From an uncultured Prevotella sp. (GTDB lineage: Bacteria; Bacteroidota; Bacteroidia; Bacteroidales; Bacteroidaceae): a stretch of 26,407 nucleotides of DNA. The stretch spans positions 1-26,407 of the forward strand of contig CAKQEI010000035.1 of the NCBI GenBank assembly GCA_934230115.1. Reading direction: 5' to 3'. The notes beneath the pieces were generated by a model. The model was not told where the DNA came from. It did not search any database and saw only the letters and a program-made list of their open reading frames with translations. The position numbers were made by a program, and so were the translations under genes. Shown here piece by piece: positions 1 through 7,613 of the stretch (positions are counted from its first letter, which is position 1; every line of letters starts with the position of its first letter).

Positions 1-133
1 ATGTGATTGTCAAGTTGTGGAAGATGTTGTCTATGCCTTCTTCTCTTTTAGGCATCCACTTCTTTGTTTCTTCCGATAAGGGGATGGTTACTCTATCCTT
101 GGTCTTGACTTGGATATGTATGAAACAGATATA
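1..133 (-). pseudogene. tyrosine recombinase (phage-type integrase) fragment, cut by the left edge
   Basis: Read on the minus strand, 133 to 1 is open and encodes a stretch including IQVKTKDRVTIPLSEETKKW and then MPKREEGIDNIFHNLTIT. This resembles the part of the catalytic domain of Bacteroidetes tyrosine recombinases (a K-T-x-x-x-V-x-I-P-L-S beta-hairpin followed by a 'P' and 'D-x-x-F-x-L' segment). An in-frame TAA (134-136) lies immediately upstream, and no frame further upstream continues the domain: the arm-binding, core-binding and first catalytic arginine regions are absent. It therefore looks like a 5'-truncated relic; whether the C-terminal HxxR and Tyr survive lies outside the window. 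Family assignment is by recall of motif pattern, so moderate certainty. Confidence 0.6.
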
Positions 134-163
134 TTATTTAGGTTTCTGTATCACATGAGTGTT

Positions 164-221
164 ACTCCAGTGTCAGTCAACAGAAACTCCAGTACCAGAC
201 GTGTGAAACTCCAGTATCAGT
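164..221 (+). repeat. three direct repeats with 22-base period
   Basis: ACTCCAGTGTCAGT (164-177), ACTCCAGTACCAGA (186-199) and ACTCCAGTATCAGT (208-221) begin exactly 22 bases apart, about two helical turns. The shared core is ACTCCAGTnnCAG. A partial copy in the opposite orientation (GGTACTGGAA, 239-248) follows. The period is not a multiple of three, so it is not a coding repeat. The array lies between the integrase fragment and the promoter of the next gene, 73 bases upstream of its -33 element. It could be a set of protein-binding sites (regulator, or integrase/excisionase arm sites); nothing in the sequence says which. Confidence 0.75.
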
Positions 222-293
222 TGGATAGTATTGAATCGGTACTGGAATATCACAACGATAGAAATTGTCTATTAAAGTATAGCTGATATCTTT

Positions 294-323
294 TTTGTAT
301 CTATAATAAAAGCATTATCTTTG
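294..323 (+). promoter_or_regulatory. Bacteroidetes-type promoter
   Basis: TTTG (294-297) is followed after 18 bases by TATCTTTG (316-323), matching the phylum's -33 TTTG / -7 TAnnTTTG pattern. Transcription would begin near 330, giving a leader of about 38 bases before the start codon at 368. Confidence 0.7.
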
Positions 324-367
324 TACCCGAAATAAAAACAACAAATAAAATATCAAGGAAAAATAAT

Positions 368-760
368 ATGGAAACAAGAAAAGAAATAGCAGCAGAAAAG
401 AAACGTTGTGGTTCGCATAATTGCACTCAGGCTGTGCTCTGCACCTACCACGACTTCGCCGGAATGGAAGAAGAAACCATCAAGAATGCTGGCAATGCAT
501 TTGCAGCAGGAATGGGTAATATGGAGGGTACTTGCGGGGCCATCGTTGGAGCTGGTATCGTACTCGGACTTGCCACTCAGGACAAGGCGAAGTCTATCAA
601 GGGTATGAGACAAATTATGGATAAATTCAAACAGCGCAATGGTGCCACACAATGCAAATTGCTAAAAGGTGTGGGCACAGGAAAGGTGCTTCGCGAATGT
701 CCTCTTTGCGTGGCTGATGCATCTGAATTTCTGGAAGAAATAATGATTACAGGTATGTAG
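368..760 (+). CDS. C_GCAxxG_C_C family redox-type protein
   Basis: This 130-residue soluble protein has the cysteine layout of the C_GCAxxG_C_C family: N-terminal cysteines in CGSHNC (14-19) and at 25, a central G-T-C-G-A-I-V-G-A segment that corresponds to the family's GCAxxG signature, a further single cysteine in TQCK, and a closing ECPLC pair. Members are small proteins thought to be redox active or to bind metal; no substrate is established. There is no signal peptide. It has its own promoter and stands between the integrase relic and the polysaccharide exporter, so it looks like a monocistron. Start at 368 follows a purine-rich AAGGAAAAATA stretch, a reasonable ribosome-binding site. 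Confidence 0.8.
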   Translation: METRKEIAAEKKRCGSHNCTQAVLCTYHDFAGMEEETIKNAGNAFAAGMGNMEGTCGAIVGAGIVLGLATQDKAKSIKGMRQIMDKFKQRNGATQCKLLKGVGTGKVLRECPLCVADASEFLEEIMITGM

Positions 761-862
761 GAAGAAAAAAGTGGAGGAATAGACAACAAATTAAGGCTTT
801 TTAAGTTATATATTATATATGATTTAGGAATCTGAATAAAAACAATAAAATCAACCGTTTAA

Positions 863-3463
863 ATGATGAAAAGATTTTTCATGTATCTTCTGGTGGCCAT
901 GCTTATGCCATTGGCGGCAATGGCACAGTCGATGACCGACGACCAGGTGATGGCGTATGTTGTCAAGGAACATGCTGCGGGCACGTCGAATGCGCAGATA
1001 GTGACGCAGCTTATGCAGCGTGGAGTGGACATACAGCAGATAAGACGCGTGCGTAATAAGTACGAGAAACAGATGAAGCAAGGCTCAACTGCCAATGTGG
1101 CTGTAGGAGTTGCCGAAAAGGACGATTCGCGTATGCGTACCAACAACGGAAAGAAACGTTCTGACTATGGTGAGGAATCCGCCAAGGAAGCGGCTCCATA
1201 TTCCAACTATCGCGTGATGGCTGAGCGTGACAACACGTATGAGCACACCTATGACGAGGACGACCAGGAGTATATGGACTATCAGACCGAGTTGGAGGGA
1301 TTGGTGCCCAACGATACGGCTACCATTGTGAGACAATACTATGCCGAGCTGAAAAAGAAGCGCAACAAAGTGTTCGGACGTGACATATTCAACAACAAGG
1401 ACCTCACTTTCGAGCCTAACATGAATATTGCCACACCGCAGAACTATCGACTTGGTCCTGGTGATGCCGTGATAATCGACATCTACGGTGCATCACAGAA
1501 GACAGAACAGTGCACGGTGTCGCCCGATGGTGAGGTTACTATCGAGGGCTACGGCCCAGTGCAGGTGAGTGGTCTCACTGTTGCTCAAGCCAATGCCCGT
1601 TTGCGCTCAACACTTGGCTCGCGATATGCAAGCAGCAAAATAAAGCTTACTGTGGGACAGACACGCACCATCATGGTAAATGTGATGGGCGAGGTGAAGT
1701 TGCCTGGCACATACACTCTGTCGGCATTCGCAACTGTGTTCCATGCCCTGTATATGGCAGGAGGCACAAACGACCTCGGAACATTGCGTAATATTAAGGT
1801 GTACCGCAACAACCGACTCGTTACTGTGGTTGACATCTACGACTATATTCTCAATGGAAAGCTGACAGGCAATGTACGTCTTGCCGACAACGACGTCATC
1901 GTTGTGGGACCTTACGACTGTCTTGTAAGCATTTCGGGCAAGGTTAAGCGACCTATGCTCTATGAGATGAAGCAAAACGAGTCGGTGGCGTCCGTACTGA
2001 AATATGCAGGCTCGTTTACAGGTGATGCTTATCGCAAGGCGGTACGTGTGAACAGAAAGACGGGCAAGGAATACGCTGTGTTCAATGTAGGCGAGTTCGA
2101 TTTCTCAAGCTTCCATATTGCTGATGGCGACTCTGTGACAGTAGATTCAATACTTCCGCGTTATGAGAACACTGTTGAGGTGAAAGGAGCCGTGTTCCGT
2201 CCGGGTATGTACAACTTGGGAGAGCAGGTGAACAGCGTGCGCACACTTATTGAACATGCAGAGGGAGTGACCGAGGCTGCCTTTGTCAACCGTGCTGTGA
2301 TGCACAGAATGAAGGCCGACCGCACTCTCGAAGTAGTGAGTGTTGATTTGGCAGGCATCATGAGCGGCAAGGTGGCCGACATACCATTGAAGGAGAATGA
2401 CGTGCTCTTTGTGCCCACAAAGCAAGACCGACAGGAGCAGCGCACCATAACCATCAGGGGCGAGGTGCAGTATCCTGGTATATACAAGTACGCTGACAAT
2501 GAGACAGTGGAAGACTTCGTGCTTCAGGCAGGCGGACTTACCGACAAGGCATCGACAATAAACATTAGTGTGAGTCGACGTGTGAGCGACCCTAAGGCAC
2601 TTGCTCCCGATAGCGTGATAGCCAAGACCTACACACTGGCATTGAAGGATGGATTTGTTATTGATGGAGAGCCTGGCTTTGTGCTTATGCCTTTCGACGA
2701 GGTTTATGTGCGCAAGAGTCCTGCCTACATGGAGCAGAAGAATGTGACGATTGAAGGCGAAGTGATGTTTGCGGGTACATATACACTCACAGCTAACAAC
2801 ACACGCTTGAGCGACCTATACAAGCGTTCGGGTGGTAGCAACGGATTGGCCTATATACGTGGCGCGCGCTTGATGCGACGTGCAACCGAGGCTGAGAAGG
2901 CCCGTATGCGCACTGCATTGCAGATGGAGCAGGAACAGCAGCAGAAGAATCTCTTGCAGCTTGCAGCCAGCACCAATAGCAGCAGTCTGCAGAATGTGGC
3001 TGAGGGTGCAAAGAAGGCAAATATATCTAAGTTTAATGTGCCTGATGAGTATCCCGTGGGCATCGACCTTGAGGCAGCTATCAACAATCCTGGTTCGGAT
3101 GCGGACATGGTGTTGCGCGAAGGCGACAAGCTGGTAGTGCCGCAGTATAACGGAACTGTTAAGGTGAATGGAGCCGTGATGTATGCCAATACTGTTGCTT
3201 TTGAGCAGGGCAAGCGTGCATCCTACTACATCGACCAGGCTGGAGGGTATGCCAACGATGCTGTGAAGAGCAAGGGCTACATTATATATATGAATGGTAA
3301 GGTGGCAAAGCTGAGCAAGGGTGCCAAGGTGCAGCCGGGATGCGAAATCGTGGTTCCTGCCAAGCTGAAGCGCAAGATGAGCGTGGCCGAGACAATGAGT
3401 CTGGGCTCAAGCATGTCGTCGATTGCAGCTATGATTGCCACTATTGCAAATCTGACAAAATAA
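863..3463 (+). CDS. SLBB-repeat polysaccharide export outer-membrane protein (Wza-like)
   Basis: This 866-residue protein starts with a signal peptide (1-21, cleavage about AMA|QS). After a charged, low-complexity region (about 70-145) comes a polysaccharide-export (Poly_export) domain near 190-270, starting around YRLGPGDAV. At least six SLBB-type segments follow, each with a G-x-V-x-x-P/A-G-x-Y-like turn, near residues 275, 359, 441, 532, 631 and 768. A final hydrophobic tail (about 845-863) could enter a membrane. Wza-family proteins form the outer-membrane channel for capsule or exopolysaccharide; the many SLBB repeats are typical of Bacteroidetes versions. No Wzc, flippase or glycosyltransferase cluster is nearby. 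ATG at 863 and 866 are both possible. Only 21 bases separate it from the phosphoesterase downstream, suggesting co-transcription. Confidence 0.85.
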   Translation: MMKRFFMYLLVAMLMPLAAMAQSMTDDQVMAYVVKEHAAGTSNAQIVTQLMQRGVDIQQIRRVRNKYEKQMKQGSTANVAVGVAEKDDSRMRTNNGKKRSDYGEESAKEAAPYSNYRVMAERDNTYEHTYDEDDQEYMDYQTELEGLVPNDTATIVRQYYAELKKKRNKVFGRDIFNNKDLTFEPNMNIATPQNYRLGPGDAVIIDIYGASQKTEQCTVSPDGEVTIEGYGPVQVSGLTVAQANARLRSTLGSRYASSKIKLTVGQTRTIMVNVMGEVKLPGTYTLSAFATVFHALYMAGGTNDLGTLRNIKVYRNNRLVTVVDIYDYILNGKLTGNVRLADNDVIVVGPYDCLVSISGKVKRPMLYEMKQNESVASVLKYAGSFTGDAYRKAVRVNRKTGKEYAVFNVGEFDFSSFHIADGDSVTVDSILPRYENTVEVKGAVFRPGMYNLGEQVNSVRTLIEHAEGVTEAAFVNRAVMHRMKADRTLEVVSVDLAGIMSGKVADIPLKENDVLFVPTKQDRQEQRTITIRGEVQYPGIYKYADNETVEDFVLQAGGLTDKASTINISVSRRVSDPKALAPDSVIAKTYTLALKDGFVIDGEPGFVLMPFDEVYVRKSPAYMEQKNVTIEGEVMFAGTYTLTANNTRLSDLYKRSGGSNGLAYIRGARLMRRATEAEKARMRTALQMEQEQQQKNLLQLAASTNSSSLQNVAEGAKKANISKFNVPDEYPVGIDLEAAINNPGSDADMVLREGDKLVVPQYNGTVKVNGAVMYANTVAFEQGKRASYYIDQAGGYANDAVKSKGYIIYMNGKVAKLSKGAKVQPGCEIVVPAKLKRKMSVAETMSLGSSMSSIAAMIATIANLTK

Positions 3464-3484
3464 AGACATAGAGAGGCAATAACA

Positions 3485-4996
3485 ATGAAACATGAGACTG
3501 GTATCTTTGTGAAGACTAAAAAGATGTTGCTTATGAGCATAAGGGTCTTCCTTGGATTGATGTTGTTTGTGGGGCTTGTCAGTGGCAAACCCATCGACAA
3601 AGGTTTAGTGTTGAAAGGTAGTGTAGTAGACAACGAGGGTAAAGGCATTGCTGGAGTTGTGGTTAACAACGGACGGGAGTTTTGCCTTACCGACAAGAAT
3701 GGCGCATGGCAGTTGCCCACTGACACTGCCGTGAGCAAGTTTGTGGCTATTTCCACTCCACGCGAATACAAGTTGCCTCAGACCGATGGCATAGCAGAAG
3801 GATTCTACATGCCTGTGGCTGAGGCTATGGCAGAGAGTCCTAAAGCCAAATTTGTGTTGCACAAGCGCGACACGGTGGTAGACAAGTTCTACTATATTGC
3901 CGTAAGCGACCCTCAGATTATCAATGCTCACGACATGAAGCGATGGCGCAACGAGACGGTGCCGAGCATAATGCACACTGCCTCGTTGCTGCAAAAGACT
4001 GGCGAGGTGATAGGTATGTCGTTGGGAGATTTGGTGTTCGACAACATGAATTTATACTCTCAGTACAAGCAGTCGATACGCAGCCGCCGCATGACATTCT
4101 TCCAGTGCATAGGCAATCACGACCTACAGAAAGCCTATCCCGACCTTCATAACTCTGAGCTTGGAGCTGAGCACTATGCCGAACGCGTGTTCGGAAAGTT
4201 TTTCGGTCCAGTGAACTATTCCTTCAACATTGGCAAGTGTCATGTGATAACGATGAAGAGCATCAACTATCGAGGCAACTGCAAGTATGAGGAGGAGATA
4301 ACCGAGGAGGACATGCGCTGGCTTGAGCGCGACTTGAGTTATGTGCCAAAGGATGTGATGGTGATATTCAATATGCACGCTCCGGGATGGAACTCAATGG
4401 AGACTATCGACAACATTGAGAATGCCGATAAGCTTGCCAAGGTGCTTGCGCCTTACGTATGCCATGTGTTTGCAGGACACACTCATTTCTTTGAGAATGT
4501 GGAGGTCACTCCCCGTCTCTATCAGCACAATATAGCTGCTGCCTGCGGCGCATGGTGGACAAGCAATCTTAATCGCGACGGTGCTCCTAATGGTTATATG
4601 GTGGCTACCGTCAACGGCACGGAGATGACATGGCAGTATCGACCTACCAATTCCAAGACAATGGTGCAGATGCGTGTCTACAAGCCTGGCGAGTTTCGCA
4701 CACAGAAAGAGTATGTTGTAGCTAACGTTTGGGAGTGGGATCCGCATTGCAGAGTGGTATGGTATGAGGATGGAAGATATATGGGACGTATGCAACAGTT
4801 CATCAACAACGATGAAGCTTTCCTGCTGACCAAGCCACGCCCTCATCAGCTTGCAAAGACACAACACTTGTTCAGGGCAAAGCCTACGTCGAAGAAATAC
4901 CGTACTATCAAAGTGATTTTTACAAATAGGTTTAACCAGAGTTATACCTATACTATAGTCAATAGGAACAATCGACCGTTCCTGTTGGATAAATAG
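3485..4996 (+). CDS. secreted calcineurin-like metallophosphoesterase
   Basis: This 503-residue protein has a hydrophobic N-terminal segment (about 17-34) acting as signal peptide or anchor; ATG at 3524 (residue 14) is an alternative start. Residues about 40-128 look like the carboxypeptidase-regulatory-like (MetallophosN) beta domain. The calcineurin fold follows with its metal ligands in order: SDPQ (Asp142), GD (181-182), GNHD (210-213), NMHAPGW (about 297) and GHTH (331-334). The C-terminal part (about 370-500) matches the accessory MetallophosC region of Bacteroidetes periplasmic phosphoesterases. The phosphomonoester or diester substrate cannot be read from sequence. It follows the SLBB exporter by 21 bases, and its stop codon lies inside the downstream terminator stem. 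Confidence 0.85.
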   Translation: MKHETGIFVKTKKMLLMSIRVFLGLMLFVGLVSGKPIDKGLVLKGSVVDNEGKGIAGVVVNNGREFCLTDKNGAWQLPTDTAVSKFVAISTPREYKLPQTDGIAEGFYMPVAEAMAESPKAKFVLHKRDTVVDKFYYIAVSDPQIINAHDMKRWRNETVPSIMHTASLLQKTGEVIGMSLGDLVFDNMNLYSQYKQSIRSRRMTFFQCIGNHDLQKAYPDLHNSELGAEHYAERVFGKFFGPVNYSFNIGKCHVITMKSINYRGNCKYEEEITEEDMRWLERDLSYVPKDVMVIFNMHAPGWNSMETIDNIENADKLAKVLAPYVCHVFAGHTHFFENVEVTPRLYQHNIAAACGAWWTSNLNRDGAPNGYMVATVNGTEMTWQYRPTNSKTMVQMRVYKPGEFRTQKEYVVANVWEWDPHCRVVWYEDGRYMGRMQQFINNDEAFLLTKPRPHQLAKTQHLFRAKPTSKKYRTIKVIFTNRFNQSYTYTIVNRNNRPFLLDK

Positions 4997-5030
4997 GAGT
5001 TAAGGAGTCAGGACTCCTTAACTCCTATTT
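4991..5030. terminator. bidirectional intrinsic terminator between convergent genes
   Basis: An 18-bp perfect stem (4991-5008 paired with 5013-5030) closes on a 4-base loop CAGG. It starts with AAA and ends with a T run, so it has an A/T flank on both sides and can terminate in both directions. It overlaps the TAG of the phosphoesterase (4994-4996) and ends exactly one base before the stop codon of the fucosidase (5031-5033). Confidence 0.9.
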
Positions 5031-6335
5031 TTAGAACTGCAACTCCACGACCTTGTCAATATCAGTAGGTACCGCGTCAAGAGCAATCACTATGCCCCCT
5101 TGGCACTTTTGATATTTCACTGCCTTGCGTGATACAAAGTCAACGGCTTTCTTCACGTTTTTGCCTTCCAACGGAAGGAAGAGAGACTTGTCCTTAAGGT
5201 TGAGTATATGTACATACATGCGATTGTTCTTCTCTGTGGTCACGCCCCAGTCGTGAGGAGCAATCATTCCACCGCGTGTGCCATATATAGTCTCGCCGTA
5301 AGTCTTCATCCATTCACCCATCTCCTTCATTCTTTCCACTGCTACAGCAGGCAGACAGCCGTCTGGCTGCGGGCCAATGTTCATGAGCAGGTTGGCATTA
5401 CGGCCAGCGGCTTTCACGAGGTAATGTATGAGAGTGCGTGTCGACTTGTAGTTCTGGTCGGTGATTCTGTATCCCCACATACCGTTCATTGTTTCGCATG
5501 TCTCAAGCGGAAGTTGGCTTATCTTCTGTCCTGAGAGTCCGGCAGTGTTCTCGCCTGGTAGATCACGCTCGAACATCTGGAAGTCCTCACCCTCAAAAGG
5601 CGTCTCGTGATGGTTGTTGCCGATAAGGCAAGCTGGCTGCAATTTGTGGATAAGTGCATATTGCTCGGGCAAACGCCAGTCGAACGATGGGTTGAAGTCC
5701 TGGTCCCACCATCCGTCAAACCATATTGCTCCCACCTTGCCATAGTTGGTGAGCAGCTCAGTGAGCTGGTTGTTCATAAACTTATAGTAGGAATCCCAGT
5801 TCTGTGCCTCCTTAGGGCGACCCGTTCCAAGTCCGGTGCGACCTAAAGGAGCGTCTTCTCGCTGCCAGTCGATATGCGAATAGTAGAAGTGGATGTCTAT
5901 GCCCTGGCGGTGGCATTCGTCGGCAAGTTCCTTCACGATGTCGCGCTTGAAAGGAGTGGCATCTACAATGTTGTAGTCAGAATACTTGGTGTGGAACATT
6001 GAGAAGCCCTCGTGGTGGCGTGTGGTGAAGCAGATATACTTGGCTCCCGAAGCCTTGATGGCCGACACCCATTCCGCCGCATTGAAGCGCGAAGGATAGA
6101 AACCGCCGGCAAGTTTGGCGTACTCCTTGTAGTTGATGTCCTTGTTGGTCATAGTCCATTCGCCAGTGGCAAGCATACTGTACAAGCCCCAATGCAGGAA
6201 GATGCCAAACTTGTTGTCCTGGAAATGCTGGCGTGCCTCAAGGTTTTCCTTTGTTGGCTGATAGCCTGGTTGTGCCTGTATTGTTGGTACTGACAATGAC
6301 AGTGCGAGTAACACTGAAGTGAAAAACTTCTTCAT
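5031..6335 (-). CDS. secreted alpha-L-fucosidase, GH29
   Basis: This 434-residue protein has a clear signal peptide (1-21, ending IQA|QP). The mature part has glycoside hydrolase family 29 landmarks: KFGIFLHWGLYS near the N-terminus, the TTRHHEGFSMF strand, FYYSHIDW, and IWFDGWWD, where Asp207 is the expected catalytic nucleophile. GH29 enzymes release alpha-L-fucose from glycans with retention of configuration; here it would act in the periplasm or on the surface on host or plant glycans. The length is on the short side, consistent with the catalytic barrel plus a small C-terminal beta domain and no carbohydrate-binding module. The acid/base residue cannot be placed by eye. It lies 28 bases downstream of the uracil permease on the same strand; no SusC/D pair is present. 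Confidence 0.92.
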   Translation of the reverse strand: MKKFFTSVLLALSLSVPTIQAQPGYQPTKENLEARQHFQDNKFGIFLHWGLYSMLATGEWTMTNKDINYKEYAKLAGGFYPSRFNAAEWVSAIKASGAKYICFTTRHHEGFSMFHTKYSDYNIVDATPFKRDIVKELADECHRQGIDIHFYYSHIDWQREDAPLGRTGLGTGRPKEAQNWDSYYKFMNNQLTELLTNYGKVGAIWFDGWWDQDFNPSFDWRLPEQYALIHKLQPACLIGNNHHETPFEGEDFQMFERDLPGENTAGLSGQKISQLPLETCETMNGMWGYRITDQNYKSTRTLIHYLVKAAGRNANLLMNIGPQPDGCLPAVAVERMKEMGEWMKTYGETIYGTRGGMIAPHDWGVTTEKNNRMYVHILNLKDKSLFLPLEGKNVKKAVDFVSRKAVKYQKCQGGIVIALDAVPTDIDKVVELQF

Positions 6336-6363
6336 AGATTACGTTTTGTATTAAATGGTTTGT

Positions 6364-7569
6364 TTAGTTGTTTTCTTTTTCCTTGGTTCTCGGCAACACG
6401 AGGTTCAGCACCACACCGATGACAGCCGAAAGACCAATGCCTGAGATAGCGAACGAGCCATTCGAGAGCACAGCTCCGCCCAAGCCCATTGTGAGCATCA
6501 CCGATATGATGACGACATTGCGTGTGGCGTTCATGTCCACCTTGTTCTGCACAAGATTCTGCACACCCACACTGGCAATGGTGCCGAAGAGTAGCAGCAT
6601 TATGCCTCCAAGCACAGCCTGAGGTATCGACTGCAGCAGAGCACTAAGCTTGCCCACAATGGAGAAGCAGATAGCAGTAGCGGCAGAGATACGGATTACT
6701 GCAGGCGATGTCACATTAGTAATCGACATGGCTCCTGTCACCTCTGAGTAAGTAGTCTCGGGAGGACCACCAAGGAATGCGGATGCAAGACAGGCTGCAC
6801 CGTCGCCAAGCATGGTGCGATGTATGCCAGGGTCGGCCACGAAATCCTTGTTGGCTACGGCTCCAACAACATACACGTCGCCGATGTGCTCAAGCACGGG
6901 AGCTATGGCAACGGGTATCATATATAGGAAAGGTGCCCATTGGAAGTGGGTTATGGTGTCGAAGCTTACGGGCATGGCTATCCACGAAGCGGCAGCAACA
7001 CCGCTGAAGTCAACCTCGCCCATGCAAACAGCCAAGATGTAGCCTACGATGACGCCTGAGATGATAGGCACAAGTTTCATCATGCCACGGCAGAAGGTGA
7101 GCACAATGATAGAGGTGGCAAGTGCCGAGAAAGCGAGTATCCAGTTGGTCTTGGCCATATCCACTGCACTGCCCGAAAGCGAGAGTCCGATTAGAATGAT
7201 GACCGGACCGATGACAACAGGAGGGAAGATGCGGTCGAGCAGACGTTTGCCCTGCCATTTCACCAACGCACTCACCACAAAATAGACGAGCGACACGGCG
7301 GTGAGTCCGGCAAGAGTGCCTGGCAGTCCCCATTGTTTTGTGGCTGCTATGATAGGTGCAATGAAGGCAAACGACGAGCCAAGGAAGATGGGCACTTTGC
7401 CTTTGGTGATGAAATGGAAGATGAAAGTGCCGATGCCGGCGGTGAAGAGAGCCGTGGCAGGATTGATTCCGATGAGCAGAGGCACAAGCACAGTTGCGCC
7501 GAAGGCTACAAACAGAAACTGAATGCCAACGATGGTTTTCTTCACAGGTGATAATTGTTCTGTGTTCAT
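6364..7569 (-). CDS. uraA: uracil permease, NCS2 family (UraA-type)
   Basis: This 401-residue, strongly hydrophobic protein matches nucleobase:cation symporter-2 transporters, which import uracil (some xanthine) with protons. The N-terminal FVAFGATVLVPLLIGINP is characteristic. The two glutamates that contact the base in E. coli UraA (Glu241 and Glu290, 49 apart) have counterparts at Glu227 (PVLEHIGD) and Glu276 (TTYSEVTGAM), with the same 49-residue spacing, which favours uracil over xanthine. About 14 membrane segments would be expected. It sits between dnaX (44-base gap) and the fucosidase (28-base gap) with no obvious promoter box of its own, so it may be read from upstream. Together with pyrC it covers pyrimidine salvage and synthesis in this window. 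Confidence 0.9.
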   Translation of the reverse strand: MNTEQLSPVKKTIVGIQFLFVAFGATVLVPLLIGINPATALFTAGIGTFIFHFITKGKVPIFLGSSFAFIAPIIAATKQWGLPGTLAGLTAVSLVYFVVSALVKWQGKRLLDRIFPPVVIGPVIILIGLSLSGSAVDMAKTNWILAFSALATSIIVLTFCRGMMKLVPIISGVIVGYILAVCMGEVDFSGVAAASWIAMPVSFDTITHFQWAPFLYMIPVAIAPVLEHIGDVYVVGAVANKDFVADPGIHRTMLGDGAACLASAFLGGPPETTYSEVTGAMSITNVTSPAVIRISAATAICFSIVGKLSALLQSIPQAVLGGIMLLLFGTIASVGVQNLVQNKVDMNATRNVVIISVMLTMGLGGAVLSNGSFAISGIGLSAVIGVVLNLVLPRTKEKENN

Positions 7570-7613
7570 TTGTCTGTTTTTTTGAATTTGTTTTATAGAT
7601 GTTTTTTTAGATA

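Noticed and set aside
155..286. 43-codon plus-strand frame (starts MSVTPVSVNRNSST) across the 22-base repeats
   Set aside because: It runs through the direct repeats in changing phase, has no good ribosome-binding site or promoter box, and its composition does not look like a conserved protein.
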